The notes beneath the pieces are model-generated. The model was not told the origin of the DNA. It ran no database searches and saw only the letters and a list, made by a program, of their open reading frames with translations. A stretch of 64,000 nt of DNA. Source: Sclerurus mexicanus (taxonomy: Eukaryota; Chordata; Aves; Passeriformes; Furnariidae). Shown here piece after piece: positions 22,306 to 34,480 of the stretch (its first letter is position 1; the number at the start of each line of letters is the position of its first letter). The stretch spans positions 372,001 to 436,000 of the forward strand of contig VWZF01002968.1 of NCBI GenBank assembly GCA_013396755.1, read 5' to 3'. Made by a program: the position numbers and the translations under genes.

Positions 22306-25300
22306 TCTGATGCTTGCTAATGTACCCAAGTCATTTGCCCAAGCTTGTGCAAAAAAGTTCTGTCCTGAGGAGATAAACCAGTTTCTTTTAATATCTGCTG
22401 ATTCTTATTCTGATAAAAGAAAAAATAAGTTCATTAGTATTTTAAGAACATTGTTCCCAATCTAGAGAAGCCATAACCAATTCAGTAATGTTGGTCTGAA
22501 TCTTTAACATCTCCTTTGTTTTTGCCTATCTGTGTAGGAGCGTAAAGCACCTCTTCTTCAACAGGGGTGGGTTGGGAAGACTGGCTCAAGAGTGTGAGGT
22601 GCTGAGCTGTTGCAGTTAGTGGATGCATGTAAATAGGTTATGATGAGAAATGTGGAAGCAAATCCATTATTAAATTTATACAGGGCTAACAGTGTAATCA
22701 AATTAGCCTTTGCACTTTCTCCTGTGCTCCACTTTCTGCATTAGAAAATCTCCATAAATCTCTGCAAAGCCATTTCATTTGCTTCCTTTAATGCTCTCTT
22801 CTGGTGTGATGCAAAGAAACACCTCAATACTCACTAAGTAGCGGGTGGGCTGCAAGTACTGCCTACTGTGTCTGCTGCTTCTCTTGGTGCTCAGAAGTGT
22901 GAATTTCCATATCTGACCTGGATTATTTTGCTGATCAGTCTAACCCAGATTGGCATGCAAAGTGATACATGTTGAGACCTCCGGGCTAGGGAACATTCCT
23001 TTGCCTGCAGGTGGACAGTGGTTTGTTAACACCTGGAATCTGGCTCCATGGAGGGTCACTTTAAGGCAGTGAGAGGGGAGCAGTGACACAGCATTTGCAG
23101 AGGGGAGAGTGCTGCCAGGTCACAGGCTTTTGGAAGAACTGTTATCAGGACCAAGGGTTGGTTTATTTTGAAGCACTTCAAAATAAAATGCCAGGCTGAA
23201 ATGTCATGCTTTCTCCAAGCCTTTTCTGACTGAAACAAATATTCACGTGTTTTTCCTATGTATTTTCACGGGTTTGTATCTAATTTCAGTCTGTAAATGA
23301 AGTGAGCAGATTTTCCTTAGTGCACAGTTGCCAATAGCTCCTGTGTTTTGTGGGGGTGGCAAAAGATAAATTGGTGCTGAGACCATACAAGTGGCTGGGT
23401 TGTGAACTTGCACAGGCAATGCTTTATTTACCACTTGCTCATTTTTCTTCATGCAAATAGCAGTTCGTTGGTTAACATCTTTCTCCGCACTGCAGTATGA
23501 AGATTTCGGCAGCCCGAGGGGCACAATCACAGACATACATCCTCTGGCCAAGGGGTGACCCACCTGCACTGGGTGTTTAAACCTCCTGTCCCCATTGGCT
23601 CTTGGTACAGATTTGTCTGTTGTCCACTGGGGCTCTGAGTATTGCTTTCTGCAACCCTGCACAGGCTGCTGTGGTGCGTGTTGAACGACAGCCATTTTGT
23701 GTTCAAATTGTAGTTGCATTCATGGTACTAATCCAAATATATCTACTATGCAAAGCTGCTTAGCGACTCCTGGATTGCTTTTCCTTTTAATATGCATTTA
23801 GTTTTTGAACAGAAGGTAATTCTGTTTCAAAAGGCTTGTGGGGAAAAACAAAGAAGAAATTACTAAATTTCATTAGGGTATTCCTTAAAGGTGTCATCTT
23901 CTCTGACTCTTGAAAGAAAAGGACTTTTCAAAGGAAAATGGAAATGCTTATATGCTTAACTAATTAAACAGTTTGCTGCATTACAGTGGGGCTTCTATTC
24001 CATTATTGCAATGAAGACATGGCTTTAGTGGGACTGCTTACACTTCAAATTTAAAATATGAAATTGAATATTTTCTTAGATGGAGGCCTATTGAATATGG
24101 AGATGCAATAAGTATTATGCCCTTACACTTCAGTAAAGGATAATGATACAGGGAATGGATTTGGCTGGCAGTTTTTGGTTGCTGAAATAATCTGAAAGAT
24201 AGACTCATTTATTGTTCAAGTGTATCCTGTTGATGATAGGACAAACAGCACACTAACGAAATGAATTGGCAATGTAGAATTCGAAGCCAGTCAGAACACA
24301 GAAATTATATGAAGGGAGCTACCCACACAAGAGAGAAATTTAACCTGTAAAAAGCTTTTGCTTATTTAAGGGAAATAATCTGAAAGGCGCTAACTCAAAA
24401 TGTGTTTGGTTTAATAAATAGTTTAAAATAAGTGTAATTGCTGACAGCAAATTAAATATGGAGTGGCAAGTTACATGGAGCAAAGCTGTCATTTCAGTTT
24501 CAGACACTATATGCAAAGACATTTTCAAGATAGTTGTTTATTATGGCTTTAGTATGATTACACTTCTGGGCAAAATGTTATGATGGAGATGTTGGGAAAA
24601 CTGGAGGAAGTTTGTAGCATAACAGTATTACTATCACTGTATAAGAATGACTCATGAGAAAAAGATATAAAGGATGAAATATAGACCTTAACTGAGTGAT
24701 GATTAAGAGGGAATGATGTTTGCATAGGTGAAAAGGCACAAATTTAAGAGGCAGAAATGAAGTAATGCGGTGCAGGAAGAAAAATTTGAAGCTACCACAA
24801 AATACAGGCTGGATATGGGGAGAAATGGCGTGACCCTGAGATGGTTTAGGTTCCTGAAATGTTTGTGACCAACACCTTGTGATTTTTACAGTGAATTTGC
24901 TCAAAGCAATAGAAGATATACTCTTCAATGGGAGATAGGAAGGGATCCCATCAGATTGTCCAGCCTCTTTCTGATTACCCATCAAGGCTACCAAGAATGT
25001 CACAGCATGTTGCTAAAATATCTGTCCTCCTTTTAAGAGCCTGCTGGGTGCACTGAAGAGGCAAAAGGCAGGAGAGAATTGCCTGCTGCAGATAACTAGT
25101 AATATTGGTGGCAAAACCAGGAGTAGAATTTTAGAAGACAGCCCCCACCAAATACACTAGACAGTGCAAAAAATTGGAAAAACTTCCATCTGGGAATAGG
25201 GTAATAACCCTTTTATAAGGTTGAATTCATAATTTTATGAATATTCAGTGATGTCCAGGGAGGTGAGGCTGGGACTCTCTTTCTGTGCTGCAGCCAGGGT

Positions 25301-26313
25301 GGAGGAAAAAAAATGTCATGGACTAGGAGCTGGTTTCCTTAGGGGGGAAAAAAAGGCAGCTAGGATGAAACCTGGAGCATGGTGGCTATTTTTAAATAGC
25401 TTATGAGTCATAAGAAGCTCATCTCGGTGTTTCCTGAAAATTAAGATGTCATATTATCTGAAATGCCTCTAAATTATAAGCCTGGCAGCCCAAACAGCAG
25501 TTAATGACTGTCAAATAGCATCTGAAAATCAGGAGCAAACAACAATTCGACATGAGATTCTGATAGGAGACTTGTTCAGCTTCAGCAGCCTTGCCCCTTG
25601 GCCAAGCGAAGGTGCCCATCCAGTTTGGCATTTCACTTGTTCTTTGCCATCTGATTCTTTTTACAATGCTAGCAAGGTGCTGTTTCTGATGTCTTTTTTC
25701 CTGCATTGCCTTGATTTCCAGATGGCAAAACTTACCACTGCTTTTACACATGGCAGTTCCCTAGAAATCACTATACCACATGGTGCTACTCCCCTCCAAA
25801 TTCTGATGCAGGGCTGGGGTTTATTCCAGCTGAGAATTCAGCCATGTGCCTTTCCATCGGGGTGATGTTGTAGCAAGCCTTAGTGTCATTTGCACTATAG
25901 ACTAGTAGGCTATTTGAATAGTGAAGATCTGAGACGGTGCTGTAAAGAGATGCATGCCACACTTTTCATTTGGCTGACAACTTTACTGATGTACCTCATG
26001 TAAAGCAAAGCCCCTGCTTTGTCCTCCTGGTGGCAGTAAAAAATGTTGAAGAGCTTGAGATTGAAAGTTTTCTTGCAAAAGAAGCACTTTTGAAAATAAT
26101 ATGCATGAACAGCTCAGGACTATGTTTATGGAAATACTGAGGTTTGTATATGGTGCAAGGGCACAGAGAAACAGCTTGTCCAGCTAATAAGGAATAATAA
26201 TGCGGAATGGTGGTGTAGAAAGCTGTTATCTGAAGTTTCTCGGTTGAAGACTACTTGTCCTCTTCAAACTGGCTTTGGAGATTCTGTAATTTTAATTTTA
26301 ATTTTTTTAATTT
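22306..26313. other. Upstream non-coding DNA next to the EPHA5 first exon, no gene seen
   Basis: No splice-bounded coding segment was recognised. A patch at 23440-23720 has more CpG and fewer A/T runs than its surroundings, and a 158-codon minus frame crosses it without a known domain. A (TTTTAA)n-like run sits at about 26287-26319. This region is where promoter-proximal elements or a divergent non-coding transcript of EPHA5 would be expected, but nothing in the sequence proves either. Confidence 0.5.
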
Positions 26314-26748
26314 TAATTTAGTTTGCTTGGAACCCTGGTCCTGAGCCTTGAACCCTGGAGAGAGAGTGAGCGAGCCTTTTGCAGTTGCTCCGAGTTTAGT
26401 TACTCTTTTTATGATGAAAATGAATAGGGGTGAAAGGGAGCAGGCAGCACCAGGTGAGCAGTGCTCTGGTTAACATTGACTTACAGCTTGTGCACCTGCA
26501 AGGCTGGGTTCTCTTTATTGTCTTATCTGGAGGTAGTGTCTTCAAGGAAGGAACTGATGTGGGTGAACAAACGTCCAGGAATTAATTTCCTCTGGGAATT
26601 ATTTTTTATAGGGAGATGGCCTGGGTGATAACTAGGATTCTAAAGGGTAAAAAAAACTCAGTAAAGACTTCTCTAAGACTTTTTGTGCTGGATTCAAAGC
26701 TGTGCTCTGGTGGCGAGCTGTGGTAAAACACACCTGAAAACCATCTTT
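26314..26748. repeat. Copy 1 of a 435-bp apparently identical duplication flanking a misplaced contig
   Basis: This block recurs with no difference found by eye as 26952-27386 (constant offset 638). The two copies flank a 201-bp contig bounded by single Ns. I infer that scaffolding placed the small contig into a gap and left the same flank on both sides, so the real genome probably has one copy. Confidence 0.9.
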
Positions 26749-26749
26749 N
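26749..26749. other. Assembly join (single N)
   Basis: Single ambiguous base at the left edge of the 201-bp contig. It interrupts EPHA5 exon 1, so the start codon and most of the signal peptide are not present to its left. Confidence 0.95.
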
Positions 26750-26805
26750 GCTGCTGCTGCTGTGCACCGCGCTCCGGAGCCTGCGGGCCAGCCCCGGCAG
26801 CGAGG
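26750..26805 (+). CDS. EPHA5: EPHA5 exon 1, 3' part (end of signal peptide)
   Basis: EPHA5 is a receptor tyrosine kinase of the plasma membrane that binds GPI-anchored ephrin-A ligands and guides axons and synapses. These 56 bases translate in the frame fixed by exon 2 to LLLLCTALRSLRASPGSE plus the first base of a split codon. They end at G|GTGAGC, a consensus donor (GT at 26806). The leucine-rich run followed by ASPGSE is the end of the signal peptide and the mature N-terminus as known for EPHA5 orthologues (human has LLLCAALRTLLASPSNE). The phase-1 end matches exon 2, which starts with TG and so completes a Val codon. The start codon and the 5' portion are lost in the gap at 26749. The surrounding 201-bp contig is GC-rich, as expected for a CpG-island first exon. 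Orthology is clear; exact placement in the scaffold is doubtful. Confidence 0.87.
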
Positions 26806-26950
26806 GTGAGCGGGGACGGGGCGGCCGGGCCGTCGGGGCAGCGCCCACCCGTGCGGTGCGCGGCTGCGGGCTCGGCTGAATCCATTCTGGGACGGTTTGG
26901 GGGAGTCGAAGAGGGGTTCTGGGCTCGGGAAGGCGGATCCCGTGCTGGGA

Positions 26951-26951
26951 N
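26951..26951. other. Assembly join (single N)
   Basis: Right edge of the 201-bp contig carrying EPHA5 exon 1; the sequence to the right repeats the left flank. Confidence 0.95.
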
Positions 26952-27386
26952 TAATTTAGTTTGCTTGGAACCCTGGTCCTGAGCCTTGAACCCTGGAGAG
27001 AGAGTGAGCGAGCCTTTTGCAGTTGCTCCGAGTTTAGTTACTCTTTTTATGATGAAAATGAATAGGGGTGAAAGGGAGCAGGCAGCACCAGGTGAGCAGT
27101 GCTCTGGTTAACATTGACTTACAGCTTGTGCACCTGCAAGGCTGGGTTCTCTTTATTGTCTTATCTGGAGGTAGTGTCTTCAAGGAAGGAACTGATGTGG
27201 GTGAACAAACGTCCAGGAATTAATTTCCTCTGGGAATTATTTTTTATAGGGAGATGGCCTGGGTGATAACTAGGATTCTAAAGGGTAAAAAAAACTCAGT
27301 AAAGACTTCTCTAAGACTTTTTGTGCTGGATTCAAAGCTGTGCTCTGGTGGCGAGCTGTGGTAAAACACACCTGAAAACCATCTTT
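26952..27386. repeat. Copy 2 of the 435-bp duplication
   Basis: Matches 26314-26748. Unlike copy 1 it runs on without a gap into the CpG-rich block at 27390, so this copy shows the natural right-hand neighbour of the flank. Confidence 0.9.
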
Positions 27387-27459
27387 TACCGGCTCTATTA
27401 CGGAGTTTCTGGCATTTTTGCATTCCTGGCCAGGGACGAACCTTCCTCTCAGGCTTGCC

Positions 27460-28255
27460 AGCCTTGTGAAATCGCGGCTTCTCCGGCTCTGAGCTGAGGG
27501 GTGCGCGAGTGCTTTATGGTACTGCGACCCGTGGCTGCTGTGGGAAGCTTTGGTGGTCCCTGTCCCCCCTCAGCGGGCTACCCGGGCCCGAGGGACGCCT
27601 GGCAGGGACAGCGCTGCCGCCCGCTGTCCCCCAGGGGCAACGCAGGTCTAGAGTGGGGGGCTTCCCTCCGGGCGGACCCTTCAGGTGCGGTCCCCGCCGC
27701 TCCGCAAGGGGCTGGGGGTGCCGTGCCCGCACACGATGGCGAGAGCGGTGGGTCCGCCCCGTCGGGGGCGTCTCCGCGGCGGCGCGGGGCCACCTCCCCT
27801 GTCCCCGCCCCCCGGCTCCCCAGTCGCGGCTGCGGCTGGACGGGAGAGGAGTGGAGNTCCCGGGGACGGGAGGCGGGCTGGCACGGGTGGGCGTGCACAG
27901 ATGCCTCGGCACGGGCGCGTTCGGCCGTGGGGTTTTCTTGCGGGGGGAATGTGTGTGCGGTGTTGCATAGGCGGGTTGTCACGGCTGTGCCCGCTCGCGG
28001 TTTGCCCCGCGGGAGTCGCACAGGTGCATTGGCGCGGGTGGGTTTGCGGGGCTGGAGCGGCAGGGCTTGGCACGGGGGAGTTCGCACGGGGCAGGGGGTC
28101 TCGGCAGGGCCGGGGGAGGCTCCCGGTGGGGAGCCCCGCAAGCGCTGGCCGCAGTGCGCTTACTTCGTGGCTTAAAATACACGTATGAAACGGAGAGGAA
28201 GCCGCGGCGGTGGCGGTGTGTAACCCGCAGCGGAGCGCGGCCGCTGGGGACGGAT
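27460..28255 (+). promoter_or_regulatory. EPHA5: CpG island of the EPHA5 first exon/promoter
   Basis: This is the only long CpG-rich, GC-rich block in the window; CpG dinucleotides are dense from about 27470 to 28250, while the rest is CpG-poor. It contains GC-box-like strings (GGGGCGGG/CCCCGCCCC types near 27805) and no TATA box that I can place. Vertebrate Eph receptor genes start in such islands. In the assembly it lies 3' of the exon 1 fragment, but since that fragment sits in a misplaced contig, the island probably surrounds exon 1 in the real genome. Several long frames (for example 27501-28175 + and 27578-28141 -) are GC-rich artefacts and cross the N at 27857. Confidence 0.75.
27857..27857. 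other. Assembly join (single N) inside the CpG island
   Basis: Ambiguous base in the middle of the GC-richest part, where sequencing commonly fails. The missing 5' part of EPHA5 exon 1, and perhaps the 201-bp contig itself, could belong here. Confidence 0.9.
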
Positions 28256-31200
28256 TTTTTTTTATATATACCTTTGATCTCTGTTGAGGCCAAGAGCCAA
28301 AATCGCGTCCAGGCTTCTTGTCTAGCAGGGTGCTTTCCAGTCTTTCAAACGGGACTATTTTTTTCTATACGTACGTGGTGCGGGCACTGCTTAGGGCTTT
28401 TTATTATTATTTTCGGATCCGCGGGCAGGCTGTGATGTGAAAGCAATGGGTGGAGAAGTTCAGCATCTGCAGGGGATGCCGGTGGCTCGAAGCAGGCTGG
28501 CATCGTGGTGCACCGTAATTATTTGTCAAACTCCTTTAGAAGGAGGAGGAGGTATTTGGGGGTTGGTGAAGGAAAACCGTACCAGAATTTCAAAGATGTG
28601 GCCTGAGGTAACCAGCTAGCTGTAATTTATTTTCGAGAGCGAGAATAATGTGAATTGCAGTTTGCTTTGGAAAAAAAAAAAAGTGCAGAGGAAGGGGAAA
28701 ATACTGTTCCTCTGTGTACAAAGATATCAAATGTTTAGGAAGTGCATTGGTTTAGGAGATGATGGAAATGGTATTAGCTTTGCCTTGGTTAGATAACAGT
28801 GGGCCCAATCCTTCTGCCCCCACACGTTTTCAGATGATTTCACCCATGGGAGCAGTGCGATGGTGTGGTTGATTTCAAAGGGCTTTCCGTGTTACTCACC
28901 TTCCTTTTAGGAAGCACGCTGTCCTGCGTGCTCCAGTCTGCCCTGATACCATGCCGAGAGACCAACAGATGCTCCGAGCCCGGTCTCGGTCATCCTTGCC
29001 AGTTCTTGGAAAATATGGATAGTACTGAGTCAATGGGACCATTTGCTGAGCACTGAGGTGTCTCTGCATGAACAGGCAGCTGCAGAATAGGACTTTCACA
29101 CGGAAAGGCTTAATGAAGCCACCTAGCAAATGGGTTTAGTGGCATCTTTACAGGGGAGTTGCAGGGGAATATTACAGTAATGATGAGCAGCATGAATGCT
29201 TGCTTCACAGTGTCTCTGCTGCTACTTTTCTGAGTGCTGCTCCCTAATTTCTGTCTTTTCAGTAAATGCAAAGCTAAAAGGCTGCTGGTAGGAGGGGTCT
29301 GACTGTGTGCCTGAACTTACACAATAACTGCTGTCCTTTGCTGCTAGGAAATTTATTTGTAAACAAGCATTATTTGACAAGTGCTTCTCACAGCATGTCT
29401 GCTTTGCCAATTGCTACAGTACAGCTCCACAACTGGGAACGGCTCACCCTACAGTACATGAAGCCAAATGCAGGAGAAACCTCGGACGCTAATGTCCACC
29501 TGCCTAGCTGTGTGCTGCTGACACTTGTCACTGGTTTGCATTTAAGAAGTTCAGTTTGGCTGCTTCTGGGCGCTGATGAGAGAGGTTCTCCCCTGGGCTT
29601 AGTTGTTCAGCTGGTCAGGAACTTCAGTATTGCTCAAATGGGGGTAGCCATCTTAGACTGGTGCGTAATATTTTCAAAAGTTGGTGGTATTGGTTCTTCT
29701 GGGGTTTGGTTTTTGTTATCATTCATTCTACTCACTGTGATTAAACAAAATACCCTGTGCTGTGTAGGTATGTAATGTGTATGTAGTTGCATAGAGGATG
29801 ACAAATTCTCAGAATTATTTTTTTATTTAACCCTGAATCACATTTTTTGTTTCTCTAAATCTTACTGTAGTCCACAGTGACTTCATGGGGTAAGATACAT
29901 GCAGTTAACAATTCACAGTACATGATGTTCTGTTTTACTCTCTAGTGAAGGGACACTTAGGGGAAAATGCTTTAAAAATCTATGTTAAGATTTGGAGGAG
30001 GGGGAAAGTAAAATCAGTGTTTTAGTTCCTTAGCATGGAAATAGTTTTTTGCAATGGCAGCTGAGTTTCAGGGGCTCCTGTCATTTTTGTGGGGAAGTAT
30101 TGAGTGCCTAGCCTGTATCACAAACCTAGTCACCTTCATAAATATTTCCAGTAATCTATTGAAGAATATACATTGGGAAAATTGAATTAATTTTTCTCCA
30201 GATTTTTCTGTAATAGTGACACAAAGCAGATTTTATTTTAATTATCTTTCCTCAGTTTGTGTCTTAAAAGCAAAACATAGAGTGAAAGATGAAGGCTCAA
30301 TGCTATTTCATGCATTTTCAAGTGTTGTTTAGCCATTATTTTTAACTCTTTAGCAGAGTTCATTGATTAAAATTTCCTTTTTTGCTTTGACTACTATTAA
30401 CCATTCAGAAATTAGTCACAAAAAAATATTCCAAAGTATAGCACAATTTTGTGAAGTGCTAGTATTCCAGAAGTGCATTATTATTTTAAAATGCATTCCC
30501 TGTGATAATAGGGTGTGAGAGACAGCCCTGCAATATGTGACTGAGCTTCCTGCACTGCCTTTAGTTTAAAAATGCATGTGTTTTAAATCTTTCTGTTGTA
30601 AGTACTAGGGCTTGGGAAGTGGCTTATATAAATTATTTATGTGAAACACAATGAATGAAGGATTTGTTTAAAGACTCTCCCCTTCACCCTAAACTGTATG
30701 ATTTGGTATACATTGCCTGTGGATTTGGAGTGGTTTGCAGATTGTGTTTGGTCGTCACTCAGATGACCTTAAAATGTGTCATGTGGGCAAATTATTAAAA
30801 TAATGGAGTACATTATATCTGATTGCTTGTAACAAAGTAACTCCACAACATATTTGCATAATTGTAATTAAATACCAAGTATATTTCATTTTAGGGCTTT
30901 TTAGCAGAAGTGCTGATGAGGCAGTGCTTAACAATGAAGTATACTGTTAAGTAAATGAAAAGAAATGCTGTTTGAAAGAATGACATTGACTTAAATAGAC
31001 AAAGGTGAGAAACACAAAATGGGTCTTTGTAAAGTGTTGTATTTGTTTCAAGACTGGAGGGATATTCTTTTTGTTACAAACTCCTGCATTTGGTCCTTTC
31101 TCTCTTAATTCTTCCAGGGTTTTTTTGAAGCTTGCTTTATCTCAGTGTACCATTTTTCATTTGAATGAATGAATGAGTACAATTAAAGGGGTGGGTCTGG

Positions 31201-34200
31201 TGCTGGCAAAAGTAAAGGAAGATTGTAATTTGCAAATTATTCATGCCAGAGCCTGAATTGAGCCTACCTGTTCTCGGTGTGTTGACTTGTGTGTATGTGT
31301 TGTTTCATCGTGGCATATAATTTCTGTGTCATGGCACACTGGATACATGCATATTTAGGTGTAACATCACAATGTTTATCTTTAATCAACGAATGAAGTC
31401 TCTTTCAGGAAGGTTTTTTTGTGTAGTAGAAGCAGATGTGAAAATAGTCTTAATTTTCATATCAATGTATTTCAATTAGTGTAATGCTTTGGGTGAAAAT
31501 ATGCACAATCAGAACAATCTGCTTATTAGGTTGCTCTTAGTAGCTTGTCTTAGAATGTCATGCATTCACACAACTATTGCGTTTTGTCTGACTCTGTAGG
31601 TGCTAAGTGCTGCTAGTATGCCTATACCTTGTGTGTGCAGAACAGGTGAGTCTGGACACATTTCGGTGTGCTCCCAGTGCTTTAAGGAGTTATCAGTTCT
31701 TTATTTGGTGTACTGGAATAGTTCCCTGTGTGCTTTTCATGACAGCAGAGCACACTCTCAGTACTATGTGTTTATTTTACTCACTGGAGTAATCCCATTA
31801 ACTTTCAAATTTACTGCAGTGGAATTACTGGTATGAGGAAGGACAGCTCATATCTAATGGTCTTTTTGGGATCTGTCTGATGTGTGATGTATGGCTTTTC
31901 AAGAGGTTTAGAATGACTCAATCATGGCTTTAAAATGGAACTGCTATCCTTTTGACAGTAAAACAACATTTGAAACTCAGCATTTCTAAGTATATGACTA
32001 AAAGCATTGCTGCCTAATGACACATGTTTAAAAAAAGGGAAATAAACAATAGCAAAGATTGACTCCAAGATAGTGCCTATTTCCTTTTAAAGCTTATCTT
32101 AAAAGTTGTGATAAATAGTAGAGAACAGGCAAATTGTCTTAAACAGTAACCAACTGTCTGCTTGTAATATGGTAAATGTTGACACTATAATTTGATATAT
32201 AAAGTAGCTATTTGCACATCAATATACAGAGGAGTAAACTGGCAGGTACCATGGGAGGAAGGGAAGAGTTAGTAAGTTTGTGTGACAGCTTCTTCCCTCT
32301 CCACTGCTAACTCTCCCACCGGTACCTCACTTTTTAGCATCAGTATACAGTCCATTTCCATGTGTGCTGCTGTCTTTCTGTTAAATAAGAAACAGAATCT
32401 TGCCCATGAAGAAATGTTTGTTCTTTGTGCTAAAAAATACAAGGTGTTTTGGAGTAGGCTTGGTAGGACATCAAGGTGAGACCAGAATTTCATAAAATCT
32501 GGCAGAAATTGCAAAGGTGGGACAGTTTATTATGTGGTACCTAGTGCTCTGATCTTGCTGGTTTTACACTTTATTTTTCCAAGCGTTCCCATGCTGCTTC
32601 TGCAGGAATCCTGTTTTCCAGGGCATGCTGAGCAAGCACAGAGCTTTTGACCCAGGAAAGTCCAACTGAGTTAGCTCTGTGAGATTGGACTCTGTTGGCT
32701 TTAGGGTCTTGAACAGATGTGGGTCTGTTAGATCCCTGAGTCTTTCTGACCTGGAGCTACATTTTTAGAGGTCTGTTCCCGTAAATGTGCAGGTATGTAT
32801 ATTCTGGAATAGAGACAAACTTTAAGCATTGCTCAGGGATGTCAGGGAAATGAAATCCTTCCCCAAAATACAAAGAAAACAAACTTTTTTTTCAATTTTA
32901 AAAAATATTCTTGCTTCCTTTCTGGGAAATAAATTGAAATATGTATGTGGTGTTATGGCAAAATGAGATGTAAAAACCCTAAATGCCCACAGATTGGTCA
33001 CTTTGTAGAAGAACTGAATTTCTTAGTTAAGTGCTTGCTTCCAGCAGGTATCACCCTATTGCCCAATTAAAAGGTTTAAAAAAAAATTAAATTTTGTTCT
33101 TATAGTAAAACATCTAAACACAGAATTGAAATCTGTAACAAGTGCACCTTTCTCAGTGACCATAAGTGCTACTGAGAGACAGAGCCTCATTTCAACCAGA
33201 ATGGACTTGAACTAGATTTTTCTTTCTTTACTCAGAGAATGTTGCAGAAATGTGTTAATGTGTTAATGACTGCACTGAACTTTTTTTTTTTTGTAACTTA
33301 CTCTTCACTAAACTGATTTTCTTTGATCTCTGATGGGAAGATTGCTGCCTATTTTAAAAGCTAGTAGAGAATCCCTTTCTCCTTTGAAAATATATTTTGT
33401 TCTTAAGATGTATCTGGGTTTTTTTTGGCACAGGCAGAATGGATAGATGGATTGTCCTTTGTGTTCACATCGTGCTTGTCCCCCACTCTGCTCTGTGACT
33501 AGCTGGACATTGAGGTGACAGGTTTTGCTAAGGTGAAAGCATTTGGTGCCCCAGTTGCTTTCACAGCCAGCTATATTGGCAAACTTGAGCATTGGCCTTC
33601 AGTAGCTTAGGTGTCTCTAGGGATTTGTTACCCTTTTAGTTGTCTCTCTGACCTATTATATCTTTCACAGTCTCAGTTTTGGTATTTGCTATAGCTTTGG
33701 TCAGTGCATTATCTGAACTTCTCCAAAGGTTTAATGCGCTTATCCTCTTCGAGGTAAAAAGCAATTATCCCTGTCTACTGCAAGGAAGCTAGTCTAGAGG
33801 GGACAGTCAGGAGGAGGTGTAAGCACTCAATTCACAGCACTTGACTTTCTGGGTATGGTCGGCGATGGGTGGCTGTTCGCAAAGGTCTAGCACTGTATTT
33901 TGCCTGCTGTGGACCTGCTGGAACATGCAGGCTGCCCTGGGCTGTGTGTATGAGCACAGCCTTCCCACTTCTCCTTTGCAAAGGGGGCTGATGGTGGTTT
34001 GGGCCAGAAAAATTACCACAGAAATACTCAGTGTGTGCTGTCTTGCTAAGGATGTTGGTGGTGGGCAAAACAGCTCCTTTTCTCTCCCTCTTCCCTGGTA
34101 TTTGAGTTGTATTTGAGTTGCAGGATGTATATTAGGAGGACTTTGACCAGGTAGAGCTGCTTAGGTGGCCACTAGCTGGAAGGATGAAAGATGCTTCCTG

Positions 34201-34401
34201 GAGGAAGTAATATAGCATGTACTATTGCAGCAGATCCAGGAATACCCTCTATGACCTTATCCAGCATCCCTAAGGCAAAAGGTGATTCCTGCCCCGTGTC
34301 TTCGCTCTGGCAAGCTCCTGAACATCAGTTCAGCAAACTGCCTTGGGGGTATGAATGGAGTGGAAGTGGTACCCTGAAAAAGTTGAGAGTTTCTGGATTT
34401 A
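28256..34401 (+). other. EPHA5: EPHA5 intron 1, first part; no exon or repeat recognised
   Basis: Following the CpG island, the sequence becomes AT-rich and unique-looking. Open frames such as 29305-29775 (156 codons) have no domain, and no repeat family was recognised. It is intronic because exon 1 lies to the left and exon 2 to the right on the same strand. Confidence 0.65.
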
Positions 34402-34480
34402 AGTGGTTGTGTAGCAGGTATTGAACCTGTAGGAGAGATGTTAGGACCCTGGGCTTGCAGGCTGTTGTGTTAGCTACATC
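34402..34480 (-). mobile_element. Possible tRNA-like remnant (SINE head), minus strand
   Basis: On the minus strand, GTAGCTAACACAACAG resembles an A box and ACAGGTTCAATACCTGC forms a T-arm-like hairpin (CAGG paired with CCTG around TTCAATA). Between them, CCTG-CAAGCC-CAGG could form a short stem. The T-arm region resembles that of serine tRNAs. The acceptor stem does not pair well, so it is not a working tRNA; it may be the head of an old tRNA-derived SINE, or chance. Confidence 0.25.

Noticed and set aside
23243..23719. 158-codon minus frame upstream of EPHA5
   Set aside because: No domain and no start or splice support. Kept only as a note because the DNA retains CpG.
1..26313. A second protein-coding gene upstream of EPHA5
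   Set aside because: Apart from the unassigned block at 4776-5067, no splice-bounded frame with recognisable protein sequence was found. EPHA5 is known to lie beside a gene-poor region in vertebrates.
27501..28188. Long overlapping open frames on both strands in the GC-rich block (up to 224 codons)
   Set aside because: GC-rich DNA has few stops in all frames; frames overlap on both strands, cross the N at 27857 and show no domain. They are not evidence of a gene.
29305..29775. 156-codon + frame in intron 1
   Set aside because: No recognised domain, no splice context, and it lies inside a well-defined intron; likely chance.
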